DNA of 40,566 nt from Prevotellaceae bacterium (GTDB taxonomy: Bacteria; Bacteroidota; Bacteroidia; Bacteroidales; UBA932), in assembly GCA_031281125.1 (NCBI GenBank), contig JAITFU010000161.1:1-40566 (forward strand), given 5' to 3'. Below, in pieces: positions 7,534 to 17,486 of the stretch. Positions within the stretch are counted from its first letter, which is position 1, and the number at the start of each line of letters is the position of its first letter. The notes below the pieces were generated by a model. The model ran no database searches. It worked only from the letters and a program-made list of their open reading frames with translations, and had not been told where the DNA came from. The position numbers and the translations under genes were made by a program.

Positions 7534-8799
7534 ATGACCGATCAAATTGTTCAAAAACTCCAAATTCTTGCCGAAGCGGCAAAGTACGATGTGTCGTGCG
7601 CCTCAAGCGGGCACGGCCGCAAGAACAACGGTCGAGGGTTGGGAAATACAGCTGGATGGGGTATTTGCCACAGTTTTACCGAAGACGGACGGTGTGTGTC
7701 GCTGCTCAAGATCATGCTCACCAACAACTGTATTTACGACTGTGCCTACTGCATCAACCGGCGAAGCAACGATATCAAACGCACCACATTTTCTGTGTCG
7801 GAGGTGGTGGAACTCACCATTGAATTTTACAGGCGAAACTACATCGAGGGACTCTTTTTAAGTTCCGGTGTGGTGCGCAGCCCCGATTACACAATGGAGC
7901 GAATGGTGCGCGTGGCCAAAGATTTACGTTTAGTACAACGTTTTTTTGGATATATCCATCTAAAGAGTATTCCCGGAGCAAGTCGTGAATTGGTGCAGGA
8001 GGCGGGAAAGTATGCCGACCGACTGAGCGTCAATTTAGAAATTGCCACAGAATCGAATCTAAAGTTCTTGGCACCGGAAAAGGATCATCAAAGCGTCTAT
8101 TCGCCAATGAGTTATATACAGCAAGGCGTGTTAGAGAGCGCCGAATCGCGCAAAAAGTATCGCAATGCCCCACGATTTGCTCCGGCAGGCCAGAGTACGC
8201 AATTGATTATTGGTGCCACACCCGATACCGACAGCGATATTTTACACCTCTCCTCTGCACTCTACTCCCGTCCCAGCATGAAGCGGGTCTATTATTCGGG
8301 TTTTATTCCTGTTAACGATTACGATTCTCGCCTCCCTGCCCTCTCCGCCCCGCCCTTAGTACGCGAACATCGTCTGTATCAGGCAGATTGGTTGTTGCGT
8401 TTTTACTCCTTTACTGTTGATGAGATTGTGAATGAACATTTTCCCCATTTAGATCTCGATTTGGATCCCAAGCTGATGTTTGCCCTGCGCCATCCCGAAC
8501 TCTTTCCTGTTGATATTAATCGGGCTGATTATGAATTGATATTACGTGTTCCCGGTATCGGCGTAAAATCGGCTGGGCTTATCATCAGCTCCCGTCGCTA
8601 TGGCCGCCTCAACAGCGATCACCTAAAAAAGATGGGAGTCGTACTCAAACGCGCCAAATATTTTATCACCTGTAACGAGTTGCCTGTTTTGACCATACAT
8701 GAGACCACGCCTGACGTGTTGCGGCAGTTATTTATTGCCCCAAAGGATCCAAAACTTTTGAAGATCGATAAAATGGCAGGTCAATTGAGTTTGTTTTAA
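7534..8799 (+). CDS. putative DNA modification/repair radical SAM protein with C-terminal helix-hairpin-helix
   Basis: CxxxCxxC in 'NNCIYDCAYCINR'; 'AKYDVSCASSG' N-terminus; HhH 'ILRVPGIGVKSAGLIISSRR'; resembles the radical SAM family linked to a UDG-like partner. Confidence 0.88.
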   Translation: MTDQIVQKLQILAEAAKYDVSCASSGHGRKNNGRGLGNTAGWGICHSFTEDGRCVSLLKIMLTNNCIYDCAYCINRRSNDIKRTTFSVSEVVELTIEFYRRNYIEGLFLSSGVVRSPDYTMERMVRVAKDLRLVQRFFGYIHLKSIPGASRELVQEAGKYADRLSVNLEIATESNLKFLAPEKDHQSVYSPMSYIQQGVLESAESRKKYRNAPRFAPAGQSTQLIIGATPDTDSDILHLSSALYSRPSMKRVYYSGFIPVNDYDSRLPALSAPPLVREHRLYQADWLLRFYSFTVDEIVNEHFPHLDLDLDPKLMFALRHPELFPVDINRADYELILRVPGIGVKSAGLIISSRRYGRLNSDHLKKMGVVLKRAKYFITCNELPVLTIHETTPDVLRQLFIAPKDPKLLKIDKMAGQLSLF

Positions 8800-8809
8800 A
8801 AAAAATCAC

Positions 8810-8817
8810 TACTTTTG
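8810..8817 (+). promoter_or_regulatory. -7 box TACTTTTG upstream of the 36-aa ORF
   Basis: TAnnTTTG 23 nt before ATG 8841; TTTG at 8790-8793 is a possible -33. Confidence 0.5.
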
Positions 8818-8840
8818 TATCTAATTATTCATTGATTTTT

Positions 8841-8951
8841 ATGTTGGAATTTTTTCGTAATCTTTTTGGACGTTACACACCGGTGATCTTGCTTGGCATT
8901 ATTGCTGTGCTCTTTGTGGTGATGATTGTCTTTGGGCTTAGCTTTGGGTAG
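8841..8951 (+). CDS. small predicted membrane protein, 36 aa (MLEFFRNLFGRYTPVILLGIIAVLFVVMIVFGLSFG)
   Basis: Read directly from sequence; follows a -7 box, has a hydrophobic TM segment, ends 3 nt before the next CDS; absent from the supplied ORF track (too short). Confidence 0.55.
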   Translation: MLEFFRNLFGRYTPVILLGIIAVLFVVMIVFGLSFG

Positions 8952-8954
8952 TCG

Positions 8955-11879
8955 GTGGTGAAGAGAGAGAGACTAATCCTTAGCTTCTGTCTGTTGTGCG
9001 CGCCTCTCCTGTTGATGGCTCAGTTTTATTGGGATGGTGCCGATCCTGCTCGTGCGCATTGGCGACAGTTGCGGGCGGGACCTTATACTGTTATCTATCC
9101 GCAAGAGGTTGATTCGTTGGCCAAACGGTACGCTTTTCTCTTTGAACAAGCCACCTCCTCTGTTTTGGCGCCTTTGAGGGCCAACACGCCGTCAATTCCG
9201 GTGGTGCTTCACCCTTATTCTATGTACAGTAACGGGATGGTGGTATGGACACCCAAACGGATGGAGCTTTACACCACTCCTCCGGCCCATTCCTATGCCC
9301 AAAACTGGGAAAAACAATTGGTGTTGCATGAGACACGTCACGTAGGACAGATGAGCAAGTTAAGCCAAAACTTCTTTCGTATTGCCGAATACTTGGTTGG
9401 GCAACAATCGCAGGGAGTCGCCGTTGGAGGATATACGCCCAAGTGGATGCTCGAAGGCGATGCGGTGCTGTCGGAAACAGAGTTGTCCTTTTCGGGGAGA
9501 GGTCGCGAAGCCGCTTTTCTTATGCCCTACAAGGCTTACCTGCTTGACTCTATATCTTTTAGCTGGGACGTGTGGAGGTTTGGATCTTATAAACACTTTA
9601 CACCCAATCATTATCAGTTTGGTTACTTGCTTCTCTCCACAGTAAGAACGCGCACAAGTGAAGATGTGTTGTCCGGAGTGTATGATGCTATTACCAAACG
9701 TCCTTATATTCCATTTATTAGCCAAATCGCTTTTTCTAAAGAGGCAGGTAGCTCTCATTTAGAAAGTTGGGCGTCTGCTACCGAAGAGATGTGCGCCATT
9801 TGGAACCGACAATCCGATCAAAACGTACCGTTGACAACATATCACACGTTGATCGATTCTGTACCTCTGCCAAGCACCAATCCCTATAATAAAACCAATT
9901 GGAAAAAGCCGGCTGCACAATATGCAAATTATGAGTCGATTGTTTCCATATCTTCTGATCTGGTGTATGCTTTTTATCAAAATTTTGATCTTGCACCCTC
10001 ATTGGTCAGGATAGATCTTGATGGCAAAAAGAGCATCGAAAGGTTTGTGGGACACACCAATAACGATCTGACAAGTGGGGGAGGAAAGCTCTACTGGACA
10101 GAGATTGTGCCCGACATCCGATGGGAAAAACAGTCGTTTTCTCTGTTACGATCCTACGACCCTAACACCAAGGAGCTTACCTCTCTATCCAAGAAAAGCA
10201 GGTATCTCCACCCATCCCTCTCTCCGTCCGCTCAAAAGATTGCAGTGGTAAATGAGTCTGTGTCAGGTCGTTCGTCTCTACATATATTGTCGGCAGAAGA
10301 CGGATCCAACATTTCTCAAATCTCGGCTCCCGATGGTGGCCACCTCCGATCATCAGCCTGGGCATCCGACACTCTTTTGTATGCCACAGTACTTACTGAT
10401 ACCGGCTTGGGTATCTATTCATTACACATCGAAAAAGGAATTTGGCACAATGTTATCCCACCCCAACATTGCTCCATTTCTCGTTTACACTATTCCAATG
10501 GATTGCTCCTCTTTAGCAGCGACATCAACGGAACCGACAACATCTATGCCCTCTATCTTGAATCCGAATTGCCCCAACTCTTTGCCCTGACACAGGCAAA
10601 ATATGGTGCTTTTTCGCCCTATATGTTTCACAACACACTCTACTACACCAACTACACATACGCCGGACTAAGGCCGGTTGAAGCCCCTATCGACAACTTA
10701 TTATGGAAAAGAGCCTCTTTTAAAGAGCCTTACGAACCTCCTATTGCCACAATACTGTCTCAGCAGTCCGCTTATAAAATTGATACCGTCCAAGTTCCGG
10801 CCTACTCCTCCTATCCCTCCAAGCCCTACCACAAAGCGCTAAATATTTTCCGGTTTCATAGCTGGGCGCCCATCTATTACGATGTGGACAATCTTTCTGC
10901 CCTATCTTTAGAGAGTTGGTACGACGTGGCCTCTTTGGGTGCCGTACTTTTATCTCAAAACACGTTGGGTACAGCAGCAACGCAACTGGGTTATTCCTAT
11001 CGCAATGGATTTCACTCCGGTCATCTTAAATATATCTGGCAGGGATGGTATCCGATTATCGAAATCACCGGCCACCTCAACGACCGTTATGCGGGACAAT
11101 ATCAAATTGAAAAGAATCAGGAGGGCAATAATGTCTCTAAACTCTTCACGTTGGATAAACCCTCTTTCCGCGCCTCTGCAAGTATCTATGTTCCGTTTAA
11201 TCTACGGAGTAGAGGTTGGGTACGCGGTTTGATTCCTCGTCTTTATCTTTCGTTTAGGAACGATCAATACTTATCTCCTCAAAAACAAATCTTTCAGAAT
11301 TATTTATCGTTTCAAACAGGTGTGCAATACTATCAATACCGCCACCTTGCTCAAAACAACATTTTTCCTCGAATTGGTTTTGGCCTCTCCATACAAAGCG
11401 CAGCAGCTCCATGGAATCATCAAACATTTGGAAAAGAATTATATGGAATGGCTTATGCCTATCTTCCGGGCGTGGTAATCAATCAGGGTTTACGCCTCAA
11501 AATTGCCTTGCAGCGCCAGTGGATAGAGAGCGGACAATATTTTCTGTCAAGTCTTGCCTCATGGCCACGAGGTTACGACAACAGGGGTTCAGAAAAGTAT
11601 GCAGGATTTAATGTCGATTATGCCATACCTGTTTGGCTTGGAGATATTTCAGTTGGCTCTATTCTCTATTTGAAGAGATTACAGATTCTCCCATTTTTTG
11701 ATTGGGCAAATACCCATACCGGAAAAGATACCAAATCTTTGTACAGCGTAGGTGCAGATTTATTATTCGACTTTCACTTTTTACGAATCGGCAGCCCAAT
11801 AAGCGCCGGTGTTCGCTCTTTACTCAGAGACGATCAAAAGGCGGTGGTTCAAGCCTTGTTTAGCGTGAATATTCAATAG
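8955..11879 (+). CDS. predicted outer-membrane protein: HEXXH metallopeptidase-like domain + WD40/TolB-like propeller + C-terminal beta-barrel
   Basis: Signal peptide 'LILSFCLLCAPLLLMAQ'; 'LVLHETRHVGQ...PKWMLEGDAVLSETE'; repeated propeller-like blades; C-term 'WPRGYDNRGSEKYAGFNVDYAIPVWLGD'. Confidence 0.7.
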   Translation: MVKRERLILSFCLLCAPLLLMAQFYWDGADPARAHWRQLRAGPYTVIYPQEVDSLAKRYAFLFEQATSSVLAPLRANTPSIPVVLHPYSMYSNGMVVWTPKRMELYTTPPAHSYAQNWEKQLVLHETRHVGQMSKLSQNFFRIAEYLVGQQSQGVAVGGYTPKWMLEGDAVLSETELSFSGRGREAAFLMPYKAYLLDSISFSWDVWRFGSYKHFTPNHYQFGYLLLSTVRTRTSEDVLSGVYDAITKRPYIPFISQIAFSKEAGSSHLESWASATEEMCAIWNRQSDQNVPLTTYHTLIDSVPLPSTNPYNKTNWKKPAAQYANYESIVSISSDLVYAFYQNFDLAPSLVRIDLDGKKSIERFVGHTNNDLTSGGGKLYWTEIVPDIRWEKQSFSLLRSYDPNTKELTSLSKKSRYLHPSLSPSAQKIAVVNESVSGRSSLHILSAEDGSNISQISAPDGGHLRSSAWASDTLLYATVLTDTGLGIYSLHIEKGIWHNVIPPQHCSISRLHYSNGLLLFSSDINGTDNIYALYLESELPQLFALTQAKYGAFSPYMFHNTLYYTNYTYAGLRPVEAPIDNLLWKRASFKEPYEPPIATILSQQSAYKIDTVQVPAYSSYPSKPYHKALNIFRFHSWAPIYYDVDNLSALSLESWYDVASLGAVLLSQNTLGTAATQLGYSYRNGFHSGHLKYIWQGWYPIIEITGHLNDRYAGQYQIEKNQEGNNVSKLFTLDKPSFRASASIYVPFNLRSRGWVRGLIPRLYLSFRNDQYLSPQKQIFQNYLSFQTGVQYYQYRHLAQNNIFPRIGFGLSIQSAAAPWNHQTFGKELYGMAYAYLPGVVINQGLRLKIALQRQWIESGQYFLSSLASWPRGYDNRGSEKYAGFNVDYAIPVWLGDISVGSILYLKRLQILPFFDWANTHTGKDTKSLYSVGADLLFDFHFLRIGSPISAGVRSLLRDDQKAVVQALFSVNIQ

Positions 11880-11892
11880 TACAACTTTTTTG

Positions 11893-11966
11893 TCGGGGTA
11901 GCGGGACTCGAACCCACGACCCCCTGCTCCCAAAGCAGGTGCGCTAGCCAACTGCGCCACACCCCG
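11893..11966 (-). tRNA. tRNA-Pro (TGG anticodon)
   Basis: Reverse complement CGGGGTGTGGCGCAGTTGGCTAGCGCACCTGCTTTGGGAGCAGGGGGTCGTGGGTTCGAGTCCCGCTACCCCGA folds as a tRNA; anticodon loop TTTGGGA. Confidence 0.95.
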
Positions 11967-11977
11967 ATCTTATTATC

Positions 11978-14900
11978 TTATTTTTTTCCGGCTTCTTGAA
12001 GTTTTTTAGTCTTTCTTACGTTCATGTCATATACAATTGGCGTACCCACAAATACAGAGGAGTAGGCACCCACGATCACCCCAACGATAAGGGCTACGGA
12101 GAATCCTCGGATCACCTCGCCGCCAAAGATGGAAATGGCAATCAATACCACTAACGTAGAGGCTCCGGTGTTGAAGGTACGCGAGAGCGTGCTGTTGAGC
12201 GCTTCATTGATATTGATACGAAGTTCGCGTTTGGGAAATAGGGTACGGTACTCTCGGATCCTGTCAAAGATAACCACGTTGTCGTTGATGGTGTATCCAA
12301 TGATGGTGAGGATAGCGGCAATAAAAGTTTGGTCAACGTCGAGACTAAAAGGCAAAACTCCGCTGAAAATAGAGAAAAATCCCATGGTGATAATGGCGTT
12401 GTGGGCAAGCGAAAACACACCACCGGTTCCCCATCCCCAGTTGCGGAATCGGGCTGCAATATAGAGGAAGATGGCTATGAGAGAAATGAATACTGCAATA
12501 AAGGCATCTCGTTTAATGTCATTTGCAATGGTTGGACCCACTTTTTCTGAACTGATGATACCATTTGGATTTTCTAATGTTGAGACAAACTCGCTCAGTG
12601 TCATTTCGGCTGCAAAAAGGCCTTTAAGAGCGTTGAACAGCTTCTCTACGATCAAAAGATCGGTTTCCGGATCATCGGTGCTGATTAAATATTTTGTGGT
12701 AATCTTCATTTGGCTTTGTCCGCCAAATTGTTTTACCTCTACCGATTCTTCAAACTCGTCATAAAGAGCAGATCGTACTACATTGGCACTAACGTCTTTG
12801 TCAAAACGAATCACGTATGTACGTCCACCTGTGAAGTCAACGCCGTATGAAAATCCCTTGGTAAACATAAAAGCAACACTAATCACAACCACAGACACAG
12901 AGATGATGTAGGCGTATTTGCGAAGATGAACAAAGTCAATCTTGGTGTTTTTTAGGAAATTTTCGGTGATTTTGTTGTCAAACGAAATGTTCTTGCCGAC
13001 TTTGAGTCGCCATTCAAAAATTAAACGAGTAATAAAGATCGATGTGAGCATTGAGGTGATAATACCCACAACCAATGTAGTGGCAAATCCTTGAACAGGA
13101 CCCGATCCAAAGAACATCAACACCAAACCTGTGATGATGGTGGTGAGGTTTCCGTCAATAATGGCAGAGTAGGCGTTTCGATACCCGTCTGCAATGGCAA
13201 GACGAAGTCCTTTACCCGCTCGAATCTCTTCTCGAATCCGTTCATATATAATAACGTTGGCATCCACAGCCATACCCATAGTGAGCACAATACCGGCAAT
13301 GCCGGGCAGCGTGAGTACCGCGCCAAACGAAGCCAAAGCGCCAAACAGGAATAACACGTTACACAAAAGGGCCACGTTGGCAACAACTCCAGCTCGATTA
13401 TAGAAAAACATCATATAGAGCAACACCAATAAAAAGGCTATTGCAAATGATACCAATCCGGCGTTGATCGATTCTGAACCTAACGATGGGCCAACAACGG
13501 CTTCTTGCACAATTCTGGCCGGGGCGGGTAACTTTCCTGATTTAAGAACATTGGCCAGGTCGTCCGCTTCTGTAACGGTAAAGTTGCCCTGAATTTGGGA
13601 GCTGCCTCCCGTGATCTCACCGTGAACAACAGGGGCAGAATAGACCATTCCGTCCAACACAATGGCTATACACTTATTGATATTGTCGGCAGTAAGGCGT
13701 GCCCAGGTACGGGCGCCCTCGGCATTCATTGACATACTTACTACGGGCGAAGCGCTATTATTGGCAAAAGATTTACGGGCATCGGTGACAACGCCTCCAT
13801 CTAAAGGCGCTCTACCATCACGGGTGGTTTGTTTTATTGCATATAACTCATAATGAACTCCATTAGGATCGTCATGTGCGGGTTTTACAGACCACATCGG
13901 GGCAAATCCTTGAGGAAACAAAGACAAAATTTGCGGCATTCTAAACCATGCGCCCACTTTGGCAGTATCTCGGTAGTGCGCAATGCCAAATTTGGGGCCG
14001 GGCATCACCTGTCCCTGATAAACACTGGGACTAAGAATGGCAAAAAGTGGATTTTGCTTTTCAAAAGAGGAGATTTCGAGGGAAGCGTTGTCTTCCTGAG
14101 TGAGTTGTTCCAAAAGTTCCTCATCTGTAAGCTCTTTGGGCTGCTCTTTTGCCACAGGCTCATCTGCAACCTGTTCCGATGGATCCATCTCCCCAATCAT
14201 CTGACGAATCAGGGCGTTTGCCTCTTCGAGGCTCGGTATAATCTCAGAGTTGTCAAAGGTTTCCCAAAACTCAAGAGATGCGGTCCCCTGCAACAGTTTA
14301 CGCACACGTTCAGGCTCTTTGACTCCCGGCAACTCTACCAATATCCGTCCCGAATTGCCGGAGCGCTGGATATTGGGTTGGGTAACGCCAAATCTATCAA
14401 TACGGTTACGTAATACGTTGAATGAGTTTGCGATTGCGCTCTCGGCTTCGCCTCTGATTACCTTTATCACCTCATCATTTGTACTTTCGGGCTTGATCCG
14501 ATCGCGCATATCGTAGGTGCCAAAAATTTGAGAGAGTCGCTGACCGGGGGCAACCGTATTCCACGCTTCACCAAAAAGGGTAATTAGATCCGATCGGCTT
14601 GCTAATTGATTTTCTTTAGCCAACGCCAAAGCGGATTGTAAAGTGGAAGAGGGGCTGTAATCGGCCAACGCCCTTATCAAGTCCTCCATAGAGACTTCGA
14701 GCATGACGTTCATTCCTCCCTTGAGGTCAAGACCTAAATTGATCTCTTTGTCTTTTACCTCTTTGTAAGTAAAACTCAGAAAAACCTTTTCTGCGGTGAT
14801 GGAATCTAAGTAGTAACGCTCCTTCTCCCGACTCATTGAATCGATGAAAAAAGCCCTGTCTAACTCAGAGACTGCGGCAAACGCCGGAGTGGTTTGAAAT

Positions 14901-15034
14901 TGTTCTACTGCTTGCTGAGCATAATCTCTTGCATTATTCTCTTGATGCTGTGTAGCCCATGTAAAGGAGAGTTGATAGGCACAGGCCAGCCCGATGATAA
15001 TTGCCAAAAAAGTGATGGCGCCTTTGTTTTGCAT
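11978..15034 (-). CDS. secDF: protein translocase subunit SecDF (fused)
   Basis: SecD 'INLGLDLKGGMNVMLEV', 'LTMGMAVDANVIIYERIREE'; SecF 'YGVDFTGGRTYVIRF', 'TIIGYTINDNVVIFDRIRE'. Confidence 0.97.
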   Translation of the reverse strand: MQNKGAITFLAIIIGLACAYQLSFTWATQHQENNARDYAQQAVEQFQTTPAFAAVSELDRAFFIDSMSREKERYYLDSITAEKVFLSFTYKEVKDKEINLGLDLKGGMNVMLEVSMEDLIRALADYSPSSTLQSALALAKENQLASRSDLITLFGEAWNTVAPGQRLSQIFGTYDMRDRIKPESTNDEVIKVIRGEAESAIANSFNVLRNRIDRFGVTQPNIQRSGNSGRILVELPGVKEPERVRKLLQGTASLEFWETFDNSEIIPSLEEANALIRQMIGEMDPSEQVADEPVAKEQPKELTDEELLEQLTQEDNASLEISSFEKQNPLFAILSPSVYQGQVMPGPKFGIAHYRDTAKVGAWFRMPQILSLFPQGFAPMWSVKPAHDDPNGVHYELYAIKQTTRDGRAPLDGGVVTDARKSFANNSASPVVSMSMNAEGARTWARLTADNINKCIAIVLDGMVYSAPVVHGEITGGSSQIQGNFTVTEADDLANVLKSGKLPAPARIVQEAVVGPSLGSESINAGLVSFAIAFLLVLLYMMFFYNRAGVVANVALLCNVLFLFGALASFGAVLTLPGIAGIVLTMGMAVDANVIIYERIREEIRAGKGLRLAIADGYRNAYSAIIDGNLTTIITGLVLMFFGSGPVQGFATTLVVGIITSMLTSIFITRLIFEWRLKVGKNISFDNKITENFLKNTKIDFVHLRKYAYIISVSVVVISVAFMFTKGFSYGVDFTGGRTYVIRFDKDVSANVVRSALYDEFEESVEVKQFGGQSQMKITTKYLISTDDPETDLLIVEKLFNALKGLFAAEMTLSEFVSTLENPNGIISSEKVGPTIANDIKRDAFIAVFISLIAIFLYIAARFRNWGWGTGGVFSLAHNAIITMGFFSIFSGVLPFSLDVDQTFIAAILTIIGYTINDNVVIFDRIREYRTLFPKRELRININEALNSTLSRTFNTGASTLVVLIAISIFGGEVIRGFSVALIVGVIVGAYSSVFVGTPIVYDMNVRKTKKLQEAGKK

Positions 15035-15119
15035 GGATGTTTCAGGTATTTTAAATGTACAACTTTTCTAAAATTAGGGCACAAATGTACAATTATTTCC
15101 TGATATGGGAAGAAACTTA

Positions 15120-15127
15120 TACTTTTG
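15120..15127 (+). promoter_or_regulatory. -7 box TACTTTTG
   Basis: TAnnTTTG 20 nt before ATG 15148. Confidence 0.45.
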
Positions 15128-15147
15128 TGAGATAAATTTATTTGGGA

Positions 15148-16995
15148 ATGCGGTCTTTTTTGTCTCCATTTGTGATGGTTTTATTGTCAGTAGGAGCACT
15201 TTATGCACAAAGTGGGTCGGCGCAAAGTTTTTATTTGCAAGGCGACACTTTACGCCGTGCGTACCGCTTTTCGGAGGCGATTGAGGCGTTTCAACAGGCA
15301 ATTTTGACCTCAACCGACACGCTTATTATGAATAGGGCGGAACTCCATTTGATATGGTGTCAAAACGGACAAAATATGTTGCAATATGCCGTTGATGTCA
15401 AAACGCTAGGATCGGCATCTGTTCCCAAAGAGGAGTTTTACCTCTATTTGTCTGCAGATCCGCACGCTTTTTGGGCCACTCCTCCCAAACTTTTTTCCGA
15501 AATTTCCCAAGAGTATCCTGCATTTGTATCTCCGGTCAATAAAACGATCATCTTTACCGGTAGGTCAAGTGCCTCAAACAATTTAGACCTCTACATCAGC
15601 CGTCTGCAAAACGACTCATTGTGGTCGTATCCCCAACCGATGGAGTCTTCGATCAACAGTAGTGGGAATGAGTGTTATCCTGTGCTATCGGCCGATGGGC
15701 ACACCCTCTTTTTTGCTTCGGACGGCCATTATGGTATGGGCGGATTTGATCTCTATGTAAGCTCTTTTGATGAATCGACCGAAACATGGAGTCAAGCTCA
15801 AAATATGGGTTTTCCCTTCTCTTCGACCGAGAATGACCTCGCTTTTATGCCTGCACCGGATGGCCTCTCTGCGCTTGTTGTCTCTGACCGAGCGGGAGAT
15901 GAGGACCTGTTGCATATTTATCATATTGAATATGAATTAAATCCACTTCGACACGATTTGCGCGATCGTACCGACCTTCCTCTTTTGGCACAGCTTGTAT
16001 TGGAGCAGCAAAAGGAAGATTCTGATCGGGACAACGCAGAGATAGATCTTCTCTCTTCTCCAAACGGCCAAAGCGATTATATTGGATTGGTTCAGATTGC
16101 CAGAAAGATACGCGATGAACTACTTACGCTTGAAAAAAAGTTAGCCCTCAACAGAGACACTTATACCAATCTTTTACAGGAAGATGAACGTTTTTCTCTT
16201 GCCAAAATAATCGAAGAAGAAGAGATGGCATTAATGGAACTAAACAAGAAGTATCGTTTGGCGGGGATTGAGGTGCAAAATGCAGAGATGGAGTTTTTGC
16301 ATAAAGGTATCATTCCCGCTGTTGAACAGATCCCTTTGCAGAAGGAGTCGTATCAGGCACCATCGCACCCATTTCTTCTACAAAAAGGGATTTTGGGAAG
16401 TATCGACACCCTCTCTTTTGCCCTTCCAATTATCAAGGAGAGGCTTATCGACTATGGTTTTCGCGTTGGCTCAACAACTGAAATTATTGCAGAGGTCAAG
16501 TTGCCCGATTATCTCTTTTATCGGATTCAATTGGCGGTACTCTCAACGCCTGCACGTCCATCGACATTCAACGGCATCTCTCCTGTTTTTGAAAACTTTA
16601 CAACGGATAGGAAGTACCTCTATTGTGCCGGACAGTTTAACAGCTACTCCGAAGCATCTGCTGCACTCCCTTTAGTGCAGCGTGCCGGATTTAAAACCGC
16701 CATAGTTACAGCTTTTAATCAAGGAAAGAGCGTAACGGTGACCAATGCTCGGAAATTAGAACAGACGCTTCCCAAGATGAGCTATCGCGTTTCGCTTGGC
16801 GTTTATCCCCAAGGATTACCTCCATCCCTATTGACAGCAGTAAAACAATTATGTGACAAAGATTTGGCAAGAGTTATGGGCAATGGGTGGCCAATGTATG
16901 TAGTGGGACCTTTTGGCACCCTTAAAGAGGCGCAAAAGTTGCAGAACGATTTGATAGGTATGGGTTTTGAAGAAATTGTTGTGGAAATTATTTAA
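15148..16995 (+). CDS. secreted PD40/WD40-like repeat protein with SPOR-like C-terminus
   Basis: Signal peptide 'SFLSPFVMVLLSVGALYAQ'; 'YPAFVSPVNKTIIFTGRS', 'GGFDLYVSSFD'; C-terminal SPOR-like 'MYVVGPFGTLKEAQKLQNDLIGMGFEEIVV'. Confidence 0.7.
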   Translation: MRSFLSPFVMVLLSVGALYAQSGSAQSFYLQGDTLRRAYRFSEAIEAFQQAILTSTDTLIMNRAELHLIWCQNGQNMLQYAVDVKTLGSASVPKEEFYLYLSADPHAFWATPPKLFSEISQEYPAFVSPVNKTIIFTGRSSASNNLDLYISRLQNDSLWSYPQPMESSINSSGNECYPVLSADGHTLFFASDGHYGMGGFDLYVSSFDESTETWSQAQNMGFPFSSTENDLAFMPAPDGLSALVVSDRAGDEDLLHIYHIEYELNPLRHDLRDRTDLPLLAQLVLEQQKEDSDRDNAEIDLLSSPNGQSDYIGLVQIARKIRDELLTLEKKLALNRDTYTNLLQEDERFSLAKIIEEEEMALMELNKKYRLAGIEVQNAEMEFLHKGIIPAVEQIPLQKESYQAPSHPFLLQKGILGSIDTLSFALPIIKERLIDYGFRVGSTTEIIAEVKLPDYLFYRIQLAVLSTPARPSTFNGISPVFENFTTDRKYLYCAGQFNSYSEASAALPLVQRAGFKTAIVTAFNQGKSVTVTNARKLEQTLPKMSYRVSLGVYPQGLPPSLLTAVKQLCDKDLARVMGNGWPMYVVGPFGTLKEAQKLQNDLIGMGFEEIVVEII

Positions 16996-17006
16996 AATTT
17001 GATTAT

Positions 17007-17477
17007 ATGGGACTTATCATCTTACTTATTATCGTCGGCATTGTGTTACTGTTGGCCGAGTTGCTCTTGATTCCCGGCGTGGGGATAGCAGGCGTCTTGG
17101 GGTTGGCCTCCCTAATTGGCGCCAATTTTATTGCATTTTTTTACTACTCGCAAACTGTGGGGGTGGTAGTCTTGGTTGTTACCCTGATAATCTGCATCAT
17201 AGTGGTATGGTACGCTTTGCGGGCAAAAACGTGGAAACGTTTGAGTTTACAACACGAGATTGAGGCAAAGGCAATCTCTTCGCCCAAAGATTTGGGGATT
17301 CATATTGGGATGAAGGGGAAAACCATTGGCCGACTTATCCCTTCCGGAAAAGCTCGATTTGATACTACTGATGTGGAAGTGTATGCGTTACATGGAGTCA
17401 TTGATCCGGGAACAGAGGTCGAAGTTGTTCAAATCGAAGATATGCGTATATTTGTAGTTTCTGAAAAATCTATTTAA
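17007..17477 (+). CDS. NfeD-like membrane protein
   Basis: Multi-TM N-terminus and OB-like C-terminus 'GMKGKTIGRLIPSGKARFDTTDVEVYALHGVIDPGTEVEVVQIEDMRIFV'; followed by a flotillin gene. Confidence 0.85.
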   Translation: MGLIILLIIVGIVLLLAELLLIPGVGIAGVLGLASLIGANFIAFFYYSQTVGVVVLVVTLIICIIVVWYALRAKTWKRLSLQHEIEAKAISSPKDLGIHIGMKGKTIGRLIPSGKARFDTTDVEVYALHGVIDPGTEVEVVQIEDMRIFVVSEKSI

Positions 17478-17486
17478 CTTTTTTAT

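Noticed and set aside
13853-14413. 186-aa plus-strand ORF antisense to secDF
   Set aside because: Shadow of the clear secDF reading frame; composition not protein-like.
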